Part shown: positions 34,545-45,300 of the stretch, in pieces
Numbering within the stretch: the stretch's first letter is position 1
How the letters are laid out: the number at the start of each line of letters is the position of its first letter
Assembly: GCA_019828595.1 (NCBI GenBank)
Contig: JAHQRK010000007.1
Coordinates: 1,736,001-1,800,000, forward strand
Origin: Aphanomyces cochlioides
Lineage: Eukaryota; Oomycota; Saprolegniomycetes; Saprolegniales; Verrucalvaceae
Direction: 5' to 3'
Length of the DNA: 64,000 nt
Made by a program: the position numbers and the translations under genes
The notes under the pieces: model-generated
The model's input: the letters and a program-made list of their open reading frames with translations, nothing else
Databases searched by the model: none
What the model was told of the DNA's origin: nothing

Positions 34545-36001
34545 CTACACAGTCATGATAGGTTCATCGCGGTTAGCCGAATCGAATGGAAGTGTTTCTT
34601 CGTCGGCAAAGGGCCAGAGGAAGTAAAAGAGGCTAGACCAAAAGCTAGTTGATTTCGGAGGCGTTGATGGTGCTGCTGTCACATCAAGCAGAGTCGTGAT
34701 TGAAGCGTCGTCAGGTTGGGTTGATATCTGTGGCATATCCGCCACGCTAGATTTAGTACATTCCTGCACAGGACCTTTCTTGAGGCTATCAATTTCGCGG
34801 CGCAGTTCCTAAACAATATGGTTACAACCTCAAGGTAGGTGAAAAATATACCTCAACAATCGCATTATGGTGACGAATTTGAGCCTTAAGCTCAATCATA
34901 AGCTCTTCTTGTACGACGATATGCTCTTCCGCATCATGCAAGTGTCGTTCGACCATTTGTTTTTCCTACGTCGGTGGTCAAGCAGGTTGAAAGCAAGCGC
35001 AGTATATTTACCTCACGCAGCTTGCGAATAAATTCCAAGACAACTTGCTCCTCTCCAAGCAAGCTTCGGTCATGGGCGTCTGTTACTAGATCATCGATTG
35101 TTTGCTTGAGCTCGTCGATCAGCGCTTGCTTCTCCTCGATAATGATGGACGGATCGTTAGATTTGGTGTGGGAAAGAGGGCCATAGGTTGAGTTTGACAG
35201 TGGCGGAAGAGCAACCGCCACTGGCGCTTCTTCATCGATCTGGACAATCTCTTCGCGAGTTGGAGGCATTGAACGCTTAGTTGCCAGCTTTCCCTTTGCA
35301 ATGATTCGTGTGATCTCCTTCGATGTTGCGACTTCCACAGGTGTCTTGTCTTTGCCGTAGCCAGCATTTGCAACAATTGTCAAGTCTGCTCCTCTCTCCA
35401 CCAGTGCTTGCACAACTTGTACGTGGTTTGCGTGACAAGCATCATGCAGCGCAGTTGCACCATCAGCGTTTCGTCGGTTCATCAACACATTTCGCTGTGT
35501 ATCATCTTCGTCATAACGATCAAGCAAGAGATTGACAACTTCCACAGCATTGCTGCATGCTGCCCAATGCAAAAGAGAATTTTCATGTGGAGGTCCATCA
35601 GTGGCAGTGACAGGATCGATGCCTGCGCGGAGAAGTGCTTCCACACTATCGACATGATTCATTGCAATCTGCTGAATCGCGTACTGGAGGAACACTTGCA
35701 CCATCGTCCGAACAGGTGCTTGATTTACAGCCAGTTGATACGCTGTCATGCCAGCATACTTGCTGTTGGTCGGTAGAACTGCTGCATCCGGTGGGAAGCC
35801 TGCAGCTAAGAGAGTCCGGACTGCATCTGCCTTTTGGTGAATTACTGCAACATGGAGAGGCGTCAAGCCAAGGGCATTTCGAATTTGAGGGATATCCAAT
35901 ACGTCCTTTCCATGCTCAAGCAGTGCTTTGACAACGTCAGCTCGTCCATGCTCTGCTGCCATGAACAGTCCTTCATACGCTGCATCCAACTCGCGTTCCA
36001 T
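34545..36001 (-). CDS. ankyrin-repeat / coiled-coil protein, 455 aa
   Basis: Exons: 35012-36001, 34852-34965, 34545-34808; introns 46 and 43 nt, phase 0. The ATG at 36001 (MERELDAAYEGLF) is the first real start, since the open frame further upstream begins without ATG. Residues 1-235 hold ankyrin repeats (GLTPLHVAVIHQKADAVRTLL, SLLHWAACSNAVEVVNLLLD, TALHDACHANHVQVVQALVE). A proline-containing linker is followed by a long coiled coil (IIIEEKQALIDELKQTIDDL through LRREIDSLKKG, about residues 285-385) and an acidic C-terminal tail with an aromatic stretch (FWSSLFYFLWPF). Likely a scaffold or adaptor; partner unknown. Divergent from the PKA regulatory subunit gene. Confidence 0.88.
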
Positions 36002-36848
36002 CTTTGTCGGCTTGGAATCTTCCCACGTGTAACATAGGCATCCGGATAACAATTGTGTTCGGATACCAATATCCGGCTAAGCCTTTCCGGATTATCCGGA
36101 CTCTGTCATTCGCAACTCTTGCCAACAGAGCAAACCAAACTGGCGCCAGGTCGGGAAGCTGGCGCAAGCGGTGAGGAGACTGTGACTCAATGGCGGAGCT
36201 ATGAATTGCCGTGGAAACGACAGCTTTAGTTGAAGCACTATCAGTGCAACCTTGAGTCGTATGAAACGGCGTGTAGGCAGGAACCAACGGTTGGATTTGG
36301 TTGAGACATCAAGCTATCCATGTACGTTGTAGCTACCGCGGGCGTTGGCGCCACTTCATCACGTTGATTGGAGATGTTGTTGCTGCTGCGTGTGTGTATA
36401 TACAATTTGCACATCCTTTTAGTGCAACACTAGACAGATAGAGGCCACACCGAAACAACCACACGCAACCTTGATCGCCGTTTCATAAAAGCGAGTCTTA
36501 AGTGATCTCGTCGGGCGCTCTGGTCGAACGATGTGAGTGTGATCGTTTCAAGGGTCGAGCTGTCTCTTGACTAGCAAGTGAAAAGGCAACGGCACGGCGG
36601 TTGAACCCGTCGAGGAGAGAGAGGGCGAGCGTCTCGTCGTATCTCTTCGAGCGATTGAAAATCCGCAACGCCTCGGCAGAACATTGGAAAATCGAAGGTT
36701 GGATTGTCAAAACGCGATTCGATTGGCTAATTAATATGGATTTTAGCCAATCAAGTTTCTATTTGAAGCGTCGTTTGTTAAAGAGTCGCCATTGAAAACA
36801 GTTAAAATCCTCAGTCATTTTGGAAGGAGAGAGATCTTTGCCGACATC
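36002..36848. other. divergent promoter region with TCCGGATAA-like words
   Basis: Shared upstream DNA of the ankyrin gene (minus) and the PKA-R gene (plus). At 36040-36105 the words ATCCGGATAA, TTCGGATA, ATCCGG and TCCGGATTATCCGG cluster; the last is a palindrome. Similar words recur at 59332-59365 and 63738-63920. No gene supported. Confidence 0.5.
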
Positions 36849-38154
36849 ATGGCGGACGCGGAGAGCGTACAACAAGAGCTGCAGGATTATTTGCAGAAGA
36901 AGGGAATCAACACACTCTTTATCAACATTGTCGAGTCGCTCTTGCTCTCCAAGCCAGACAACCCCGTGCTTCACATCATCGAATACCTCAAGACGAATTT
37001 TCCAGATCAAGCGACATCACGAAAGCCCGAAGCGATTGCAACTGGACGTATGTATGCATATGAGCGGCACGGTGGATGACCGCACTTGTGTAGATCACTC
37101 CGATGAGTCGGATAGCGAAGACGAAGGAGAGGACGATGCCGTTGGTGAAATGCATGAAACTGCACAGCCTGCCCGTCCGTTTGGAAAAGGCCGACGAACA
37201 TCAGTGTCGGCGGAAACACTCGATCCAGAAAGGTAATTCGATTGCCATATAAGGGATGGTCTTGCTCAATGGTGTAAATCTAGTGCGAAACCACTCGAAC
37301 CTGTGTGTCACCCCAAGTCATTGGAAGAACGAAAGCGCATTTCTGATATCTTGACCGACAACATCTTGTTCAAGTCGCTTGATGAAAAGCAGTCCAAGGT
37401 ACACGGTCTCTTGTGCCTCTATCACGCACTTATGTTATTGCTTGGATAGATTCTTCTTGATGCTATGTTTCCAAAAGAGTTTGATGTTGGCGAGACGATT
37501 ATCAAGCAAGGCGACGATGGCGACAATTTCTATATCCTCGATACTGGTGTCTGCGAGGTGTACAAAGACGACAACCTCGTCTTGACGTGCACAGAAGCCA
37601 TGTCGTTTGGTGAATTAGCCCTTATGTACAATGCACCCCGTGCCGCCACAGTCAAAGTTAAAGAAAAGTCGAAGGTGTGGGCCTTGGACCGACAGACATT
37701 CAAGTACATCATCATGGAAACCACGATGAAGAAACGCGATCAATACAAAGGATTTATCGAGAAAGTACCGCTCCTTGAGTCTCTGAGCGAATATGAACGG
37801 CTAACAGTCGCTGATGCCTTGCGCGTGGCAACGTTTGCTGATGGTGAAGTGATTATTCATCAAGGCGATGACGGCAATCTGTTTTACATTATCTCAGAAG
37901 GCACAGCCGTGTGCACCAAGCAGATGACACCTAGTGACCCGATTCAAGAAATCGGTGTACTAGGACAAGGCGCGTACTTTGGGGAGATTGCTCTGCTGAC
38001 AACTCGCCCGCGGCAAGCCACCGTGACGGCCAAGGGCCAAGTGAAATGCCTCACCCTCGACCGAAAGACATTCAAGCGTGTCATGGGACCGCTCGAAAAC
38101 ATCCTCAAGCGAAACATTGCCCAGTACAACTTGGTCATGGCCAACACGATCTAG
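36849..38154 (+). CDS. cAMP-dependent protein kinase regulatory subunit, 385 aa
   Basis: Exons: 36849-37047, 37094-37232, 37284-37398, 37450-38154; introns 46-51 nt. N-terminal dimerisation/docking-type helix pair (residues 1-50: VQQELQDYLQKKGINTLFI, NIVESLLLSKPDNPVLHIIE), acidic linker, then inhibitor sequence GKGRRTSVSAE. That is an RRxS site with a phosphorylatable Ser, as in type II subunits, rather than the Ala/Gly pseudosubstrate of type I. Two CNBDs follow with intact phosphate-binding cassettes: FGELALMYNAPRAATV in site A and FGEIALLTTRPRQATV in site B. It should hold the catalytic subunit inactive until the cyclic nucleotide binds. In this window it sits between two cyclic-nucleotide-gated channel genes. 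Confidence 0.96.
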
Positions 38155-38218
38155 CTCCCCTGTTCGATATATATATATACTTCATAAAGCAACCACAAGT
38201 AGAAGAGCTCTATTGAGT

Positions 38219-38982
38219 TTATTCCTTTTGGGGAGCTTCCTCGTCGAGAACTTCCATGACAAAGTTGTGGTTGGTATAGATGCAAATGTCTGCCGCGATC
38301 TTCATCGAACGGCGAGCAACTTCTTCAGCGGATAGATGAGGTTCTTCAATCAATGCACGCGCAGCCGCCAAAGCATAAGTGCCACCAGAGCCAATGCCAA
38401 TTATGCCATCATGAGGTTGGAGCACATCGCCATTTCCTGTCAAGGTGAACGATTGCTTGTTGTCCGTAACAATCAACAGGGCCTAAGACAAGATAAGTAA
38501 TTCATGCGTGAATAGTGAGGCAAAGGTACTTCAAGTGCTCGCAAGTACTTGTCTGTGCGCCATGCTTTGGCCAATTCAACACACGCGCGAGTCAATTGTC
38601 CTGCGAGAAGAACTTCACGTCATGTTCTTTGTCATTGATACTTGCCTGGATATTCTTCCAACTTGCTCTCCAAGCGTTCAATCAGGGTGAACGCATCTGC
38701 AGTCGAGCCTGCAAAACCAGCAATCACATTGTCGTTGATGCGACGGACTTTTTGGGCATTGGGCTTGACAATAGTATGGCCGAGCGACACTTGACCATCG
38801 CCAATGACTACCTAGTCGGCATGATAGTATCCTTCAAGAAAGACTTTGATGTCACGTACGACTTTGCCATTCTTGCGCACACAGAGGATCGTCGTGCCAT
38901 GCATAGTTGGCGACGACGAGAAGTGGCTTCGGAGAGGAAGCGCGCCTGGGCGGCTGGCCGATTGAAGAAGGCGACGGAACAT
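38219..38982 (-). CDS. hslV: HslV, ATP-dependent protease peptidase subunit (mitochondrial)
   Basis: Exons: 38860-38982, 38646-38811, 38530-38600, 38219-38482. ATG 38982 starts a basic, Ser/Arg-rich presequence ([20 protein letters not shown]) typical of a mitochondrial targeting signal. Processing before [12 protein letters not shown] exposes the catalytic N-terminal threonine. Conserved HslV segments follow: [50 protein letters not shown]. HslV forms double hexamers and works with the HslU unfoldase; HslU is not in this window. The second intron (38601-38645) begins GCAAGT, that is, a GC-AG intron. The gene is divergent from COX11, with 149 bp between the two starts. Confidence 0.94.
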
Positions 38983-39017
38983 GTCGAAATGTGTGGTGTG
39001 AGGTTTTACGGGGCTCA

Positions 39018-39039
39018 GGGTTTAGGGGTTTAGGGGTTT
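39018..39039 (+). repeat. interstitial telomere-like tract
   Basis: The sequence reads GGGTTTAGGGGTTTAGGGGTTT, about three units of a TTTAGGGG word; oomycete telomeres are built of TTTAGGG. It lies inside the 149-bp divergent promoter between HslV and COX11, 36 bp from the HslV start codon. Such short tracts can also act as binding sites for telobox factors. Too short to show chromosomal fusion. Confidence 0.5.
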
Positions 39040-39131
39040 CGAAGTCCACCGAAGGGGGTGGAGGGGTTTGACAAAGAGTCTTCCCGATAATTTGATTCTA
39101 ACCGGATGAGTTCCATCCCTTCATTCAAAAA

Positions 39132-39791
39132 ATGCGTGCGCTTGCACTTCTACGACACCGTTTGGCGCCGATTCCACTGAGCCGCTTTAGCTTCCAGCGC
39201 CAGTTTAGCCAATCGGCATACCAGCAGCAGCTGAAAGACAAGAACAAACGCATTTTGTATTACACGTCTGGCGTTATTCTCATGTGCTTTGGAGCTGCGT
39301 ACGCTGCTGTGCCGCTGTACAAAGTTTTCTGTCAAATGACAGGCTTTGGAGGAACGACGCAACGCAGCGACATCCTTCGAGCAGAGAAATTGAGTCCTGT
39401 TGAAGGTGCACATCCGATCCGCATTACGTTTGACGGTGGTGTCGGTGGAGCCATGCCATGGGCATTCAAACCGGTGCAACGCGATTTGATCATTGTGCCA
39501 GGCGAGACAGCTCTCGCATTCTACACGGCGAAGAACAAGACGGACAAAGCTATCACCGGTGTTGCGACATACAATGTCCACCCTGCCAAAGCGGGTCTCT
39601 ACTTCAACAAGATTCAATGCTTTTGCTTTGAGGAGCAACGCCTTAAAGCCCATGAAGAGATCGACATGCCTGTATTTTTCTTTATCGATCCTGAAATTGT
39701 AGACGATCCATCGATGCAAAATGTATCCAACATTACGCTTTCGTACACGTTCTTCAAGACGGACGATGTTGACGAAAGCGAAGTTGAATAA
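39132..39791 (+). CDS. COX11: cytochrome c oxidase assembly protein Cox11
   Basis: Single exon, 219 aa. N-terminal presequence (MRALALLRHRLAPIPLSRFS), one membrane helix (ILYYTSGVILMCFGAAYAAV), then the intermembrane-space copper chaperone domain. Family landmarks: PLYKVFCQMTGFGGTTQ, DLIIVPGETALAFYTAKN, and the copper-binding KIQCFCFEEQ. Cox11 delivers copper to the CuB centre of Cox1 at the inner mitochondrial membrane. Length is typical. Its stop at 39791 is five bases from the end of the CNG pseudogene on the other strand. Confidence 0.97.
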   Translation: MRALALLRHRLAPIPLSRFSFQRQFSQSAYQQQLKDKNKRILYYTSGVILMCFGAAYAAVPLYKVFCQMTGFGGTTQRSDILRAEKLSPVEGAHPIRITFDGGVGGAMPWAFKPVQRDLIIVPGETALAFYTAKNKTDKAITGVATYNVHPAKAGLYFNKIQCFCFEEQRLKAHEEIDMPVFFFIDPEIVDDPSMQNVSNITLSYTFFKTDDVDESEVE

Positions 39792-40328
39792 TAGACTCAA
39801 TTTGGCACCTGTGTGATCCGATTGACATTGTCGAGCTCGACGGCATCGCTAATATTCCACTCGTTCCTGCATGGCTCGTAATACTCTGGAAAACGCTGAC
39901 TCGATCAAAGTCTTCAAAGTAGAGCAGAAACATGGTGCAGTTGACGTTTGCGATCGCTGTAGCTTGGCGTCCCGTGTCGGTGAACAGTGAAGTTCCACCA
40001 AAGAAGTCCCATGTATTGCATGTCTTGGAGGCATTCTTGGAGGTCACAAGCGTGATATGGCCGACATTTATGAAGTAAAGCACGCGACCCACGTCACCCA
40101 ACTAGACAAGTTTAGAAGTGAGAGGAAATCTTCGGCATCTCGTACCTGAAAGATGACGTCGGACATGATGTAGTCTTCCGTGTGCAACTTTGTAACGAGA
40201 GCACGCACAAATACTTCCTCGACATGGTTGATAAAGCTCAAGTTCTTGACAAAATTCTGCTTGACAAACATGGCACTATCTTCACGGATGGTCGTGCTGA
40301 GGATGCCGAGGAATTCGTCTTCCGTGCG

Positions 40329-40590
40329 AGCAATATACATCGATGCACACCAGTAGCAGCAACGGTCATGGAGTTGGTGTTTGGTACGAGCATGATTTCG
40401 TGATCGAGGAAGATCCACACAGCTTGAGCATGGTGTATCTGAGAGCATTTTACTGGGGACTGGGTGTGGTAAGTTTTAATCTTTTTCTAGATCATGTTAA
40501 CAAATTTCCAGCTGAGTTCATTTGACTACATGGACATGGAAGTAGTAATGGTTGGAGAAACGTTGTGGTTTTATGCCGTCGCTTTGTCTG
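40329..40590 (+). repeat. 262-bp perfect inverted repeat, arm 1 (partner 42048-42309)
   Basis: Base for base the reverse complement of 42048-42309. Identity begins at AGCAATATAC and ends at GCTTTGTCTG; both neighbours diverge abruptly. The plus strand here encodes part of the unit-3 pore, including YLRAFYWGLGV and the intron after it, which marks 42048-42309 as the source and this arm as the copy. Confidence 0.95.
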
Positions 40591-42047
40591 TTTATGTAGG
40601 CATGGAACCAGTGGTGGCGATTCAAAATGTGCTGCAAGGTCGACAACAAGTGCGAAAAATGGGAAAGTTGAATCATTCGATTGAGGCGCCAAAGTGAGAT
40701 CATTTCCCAATCATTCCTGTGTGGAAAGGCAAAGACAAATACCTCCATCGGTAACAACGACAGCAAGTCTGCATAGAAATGACCATGCGTTTGATAGTGC
40801 CGCCGCAAAATCGCACGATTTGTTTGCACTTCACCCTCCACGAAGACATAAAACACCTGCCATCGAAGGATTGTGTCAGCAATGCAGAGAATATCAAGAA
40901 AATAATCCCAAATAAGCCAGATAATGAGCCAAAGAGGTGGCATCGACGGAACAAAAATAAAGGAAGCGCGAAAGGGGATCAAGAATGCATAGTAGATGAC
41001 AACACCAAGCATCATGATATCCCATGTCTGACGAAAGAGTGAATCGGGCTTCCAGACAGCCGCCGGAGGCGGTCCAAGCAACCAAATTGAAAACTCTCGA
41101 AGGTGGGCAGTCGCTAGTGGATTCAGTTTGGCTTTAGATGGTGCAGTGTGCTTGAGGTATTCGAAAGAATTACGACCACTGACATCAGCTGTCGTTTGGG
41201 GAATGCCTGCAGACGAACTCGATTCGAGCATCATGGTGAGCTTCAGCGGAATGGGCCGAGTAATGCCAAAGTTTTGCTTGATAGCATGGATGTTGCGCCG
41301 GAGAATGCTGAGTTCATACTGAATGTCCCGCATGACTTTCGCCTCCAATTTCGCCCGTACATCAGCAGACCATGCTTCTGACCAATCTGCCTTTGAGAGG
41401 CAGAGTATTTCGCAGCACTTAACAGCGCGTACGCAGTAGACGTAACGCATGGAGAGAAAAAATCCTGCTTCACCAAAGACTGCACCCTTGTAACATGGTG
41501 CGATGATCAAATGGCACGATCTCAAGTATTTTTCTCCAAGCCCTTGCTTGAGAAAATAGAGTGATGAACCCATATCCCCTTCAACGACAATATTGTCTCC
41601 TGGTAAAGACAATCGCGTGTGCAATTTTTCGGCAATCGTATTGAGTTGCCCTACGCATGGCATTTACTTTGTAACCAAGTGTGAAGGTTTTTTAATTACC
41701 TTTGGTAAATGACGAAAAGATTGGAATTGTTGCAAGCATGCTGGAATACAAGTCATGAAACAGCTCCAAGCGCAGACTTTGTGGCAAATCCTCGAAGATA
41801 ACATGGGCATCCATGCCTCGATTGCAGTCCAGCTGGAACTGGAAAAAGAGAGTCGCCCGACGTATCAAATATGGAGGCAAATTTTTCATCTTGGCATAAA
41901 AGGCAAAATTGTCCACTTGCATTTCGACTTCTTGAAGTTCCTACGTTGCCGAGCCATTTAGAGGAGTAGGATGTCATAAACATACTTTGTTGGCGTTGAA
42001 AATAGCAGTTGTGACTTGACCGATGACGACGCCGATAAGCAAAACTC

Positions 42048-42309
42048 CAGACAAAGCGACGGCATAAAACCACAACGTTTCTCCAACCATTACTACTTCC
42101 ATGTCCATGTAGTCAAATGAACTCAGCTGGAAATTTGTTAACATGATCTAGAAAAAGATTAAAACTTACCACACCCAGTCCCCAGTAAAATGCTCTCAGA
42201 TACACCATGCTCAAGCTGTGTGGATCTTCCTCGATCACGAAATCATGCTCGTACCAAACACCAACTCCATGACCGTTGCTGCTACTGGTGTGCATCGATG
42301 TATATTGCT
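42048..42309 (-). repeat. 262-bp perfect inverted repeat, arm 2 (source in unit 3 of copy B)
   Basis: Contains the S5-pore loop end, a short intron and the pore/S6 start of unit 3, in the correct orientation and context for copy B. Arms are separated by about 1.46 kb. Confidence 0.95.
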
Positions 42310-45300
42310 GATATGAAATAAAGTAGAGCCCGGTTGCTGCAAGATGGGATGCCACGACAAGTCCGATAAATAATTTGAGGAATTCAAGTCCTTCGCTGAT
42401 AATTGCAGAAGATGTTTGTTCTTGCACGAACATGTGAAAAGCATAGGGAGCTGGTAACAGCGTAACAACCTTGGGAGGCGACATGCTGTCATGATGCGGA
42501 AATCACCGAAGTAGTAGAGAGGCAAACTACTCAGTGCCTCAAGTTTAAATGCCCCATGCAAATAGTTTGCTCGAATCAGCGAGACCGAGACAACCTAATG
42601 AACAAGTAAACGTGTTTATTCTCTTGGTGTGATGGCTTACTTCATCTCCGTTCTTGTCCATGTGGATCAAATGGTTGTACTTAATATACATATCGACAAG
42701 AAAGATAATGTCACAGATAATATCAATAATCCAGATCGACAGCAAGAGGTCGTCAGAAGGCGTTGAAAGCATGGCGATACGAAATGAAATTTGAATCAAT
42801 TTGTAAGTGACGACGGCAGAAATAAGCAGCTCCCATAGCCGATAGCACATTGAACCTGGCCGAATGAGATAATCATCCAGCTTTGGCTCAATGTACAGGG
42901 CTGGTGACTGATTGAGAGTACGATAAATCTACAATAAATGTCAAAAACAATACAGATATCGAAAATGTACATGAGCCCTTCGAAGGTTGCGCTCAATCTG
43001 CTCCATGAATTTTGTTTCAGATTGGAATAGCTCTGCCGCTATAGCATTCTGGCCCAAGATGGGTAAAATGCTTTGCCCCTGTCAGGAATTCGTGGCGATC
43101 AAGAACACTCATATCTAATGATCCATCCACGACGCGAAAGCTCAAGTCATGAGGTCGCTTCTGGATAAATGCCGCTTCGCCTATACAATCTCCAGGGTAA
43201 TGGAGCTGAACTGGCACTTGAAAGTCATCAAGAAGAGGTAGTAATGCTTCAACAACGCCTCGTGTGACAATATAAATCGTATCGCACGCGTCGCCAGCTC
43301 GTACGAGAAATTCATGGCGTTTGTACGACTGATGCTTCATGACAGAGTAGATGAAGCGCAATCCGTCAGCTTTGACGTGCATAAATATGTTTACGTGCTT
43401 CACCGATTTCTCGTGTAAGAACGTTTGAATTTCCTGGCGTAAATTGTCCGGCAAGGGCTTTAAGACAGACATAACTTGGTGCTGAGTGGATTGCGTCCAG
43501 TGATTTTTTTATAATCGTTTACATCACGACGTACAGTTCGAGAAACGCCTAGACAAATGTAAATTCACGAGTAGGATAGATTCTCTCACGCTTAGACAAC
43601 ATAAAGCGATGCGCAACAGCTACTTGCAGTTGCTTAGCACTAATCGCCCAGTTGATACGTGTGACGGCATTGGCGAGTGCCCCCAAAGCTCCATTGTTGG
43701 CAATACCACTCAAGAATAGCCATAAAAACATGTATACACATTCGGCATTTGTGAACGGCAGAATAGATCCAAATTGCACCGTGACGAGCGAAACAACGCT
43801 CCAGTAGAAGGCTCGAACGTAGTCTGAGCTGTGGCCAAAGTGAGCGTGGTCGAAGTCAAGCCATATGCAGTTGTCAAAGTCGCGTGCCCAGCTCAAACAT
43901 TCTTTGAGAGTCATGTGATTGCCTTCATGGCCATTGTGCGAGGAGGAGCTCGTGATCATGGAAATCCAATACCATACACAGCCGCCAATGTGGCACGTAA
44001 ATGGGACGAACAAAACAATGCATACAATAATGTAAGTGGTATTGTTGACATGATATTGCTTTAGTACGTTGGAGAGAGAGGAAAAGAGACTTCGCATGCG
44101 TAGAAAGCGAAGCCACTCACAGGCTTGGAGCGTCAGGAAAAGCCACTGAGGCGATGACGAGGGTAACAAATCCGTACCATTGCAAAAGGATTATTTGATA
44201 TCGCGTCGAGCACAAGTCCATGACGCAGGTATTTTCGCCAGATAAACCATGAATTTGTAATGACTGTGTCCATTTCAACATACGCAAAATAGCGCGCACG
44301 AAACAAGAAGTCAATGACAAGGAAAATATCCAAGACTAGTCGCACGGAGAAAATAAACCACCCCTTGGGAGAATTAAACGCAATATGAAGTGGAACGTCG
44401 ATGAGAAAGAGGACGAGCACACAAACGACGCAAATTTCCCATCGCTTTCGGAATTTCGAGTTGACCATAGTCCATTTGTCATTATCTTTTGGCTTGACGA
44501 CAAACGTGCTGCCTTTCACAAGCATCGCGTTTATCATGTTCTTTTGCAAAATGAGTTGTGCTTCAGCCATCATGGCATTCCAAGTAATTTCACCGAGTTG
44601 AGTGTAAAGGAGGACAACCTCTTCAATCGAAGCACGATCAAGAGTGTACACATCACAAAACGTCTCTGCGCGAGCTGCATCACATTCATTCGAGTTGGAC
44701 ACGATGCATGACAACCCAAAGCATTGACCTTCTGTCACCTAAAAATTATACATATTAGTTATAAATTATCCCGTCGACGTACATGAGTCAAAACTGAATT
44801 TTTGGCATTCAAGAGAGCAATGCGACCGCGGGATACTGTGTAGAGAGCTTTGCAAGCTCCATTCTCGACGACAAAGTCTAGTCGGCCATAGCATTGACGC
44901 TTCATGCGTTCCATCAATCGTTTGAGCACATGGGCAGGTTGGTTACAAAATATTGGCACCTAAAATTTGCAGATAAAAATGAGTGCGTCGTTCAACTGAT
45001 TACATTCTTCAGAAGTTTTACTCTCAGATAATGGTAATATTGTGTGCGAATATGTGACGGCAAGGTTGCAATAATGGCCACCTCGTCAATACCCCGCTGG
45101 GCTGACCAGAAGTGCTCATAAAAATCGAGAACCTTAGTTTGTAAATCCTTGGACAATCGCCGAGCGGTCAGGTATTCTTTGACACCATCCACTTGATCGT
45201 GGAATTCATTTGCTTGGCGATTCTGACACTCAAAGAGGAAAAAGTAAGCTCCAATGATTCCTCCTGCAATGCAAAACCGCATGAATTGAATTCCAATCAC

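Noticed and set aside
40343..40525. Plus-strand ORF resembling a channel pore
   Set aside because: It is the inverted copy of the unit 3 pore of CNG copy B (42048-42309), not a gene of its own.
44133..44169. Certain frameshift in copy B unit 2
   Set aside because: A 32-nt GT-AG intron (GTACGG...CTCAG) would also restore frame, so this lesion is listed as uncertain.
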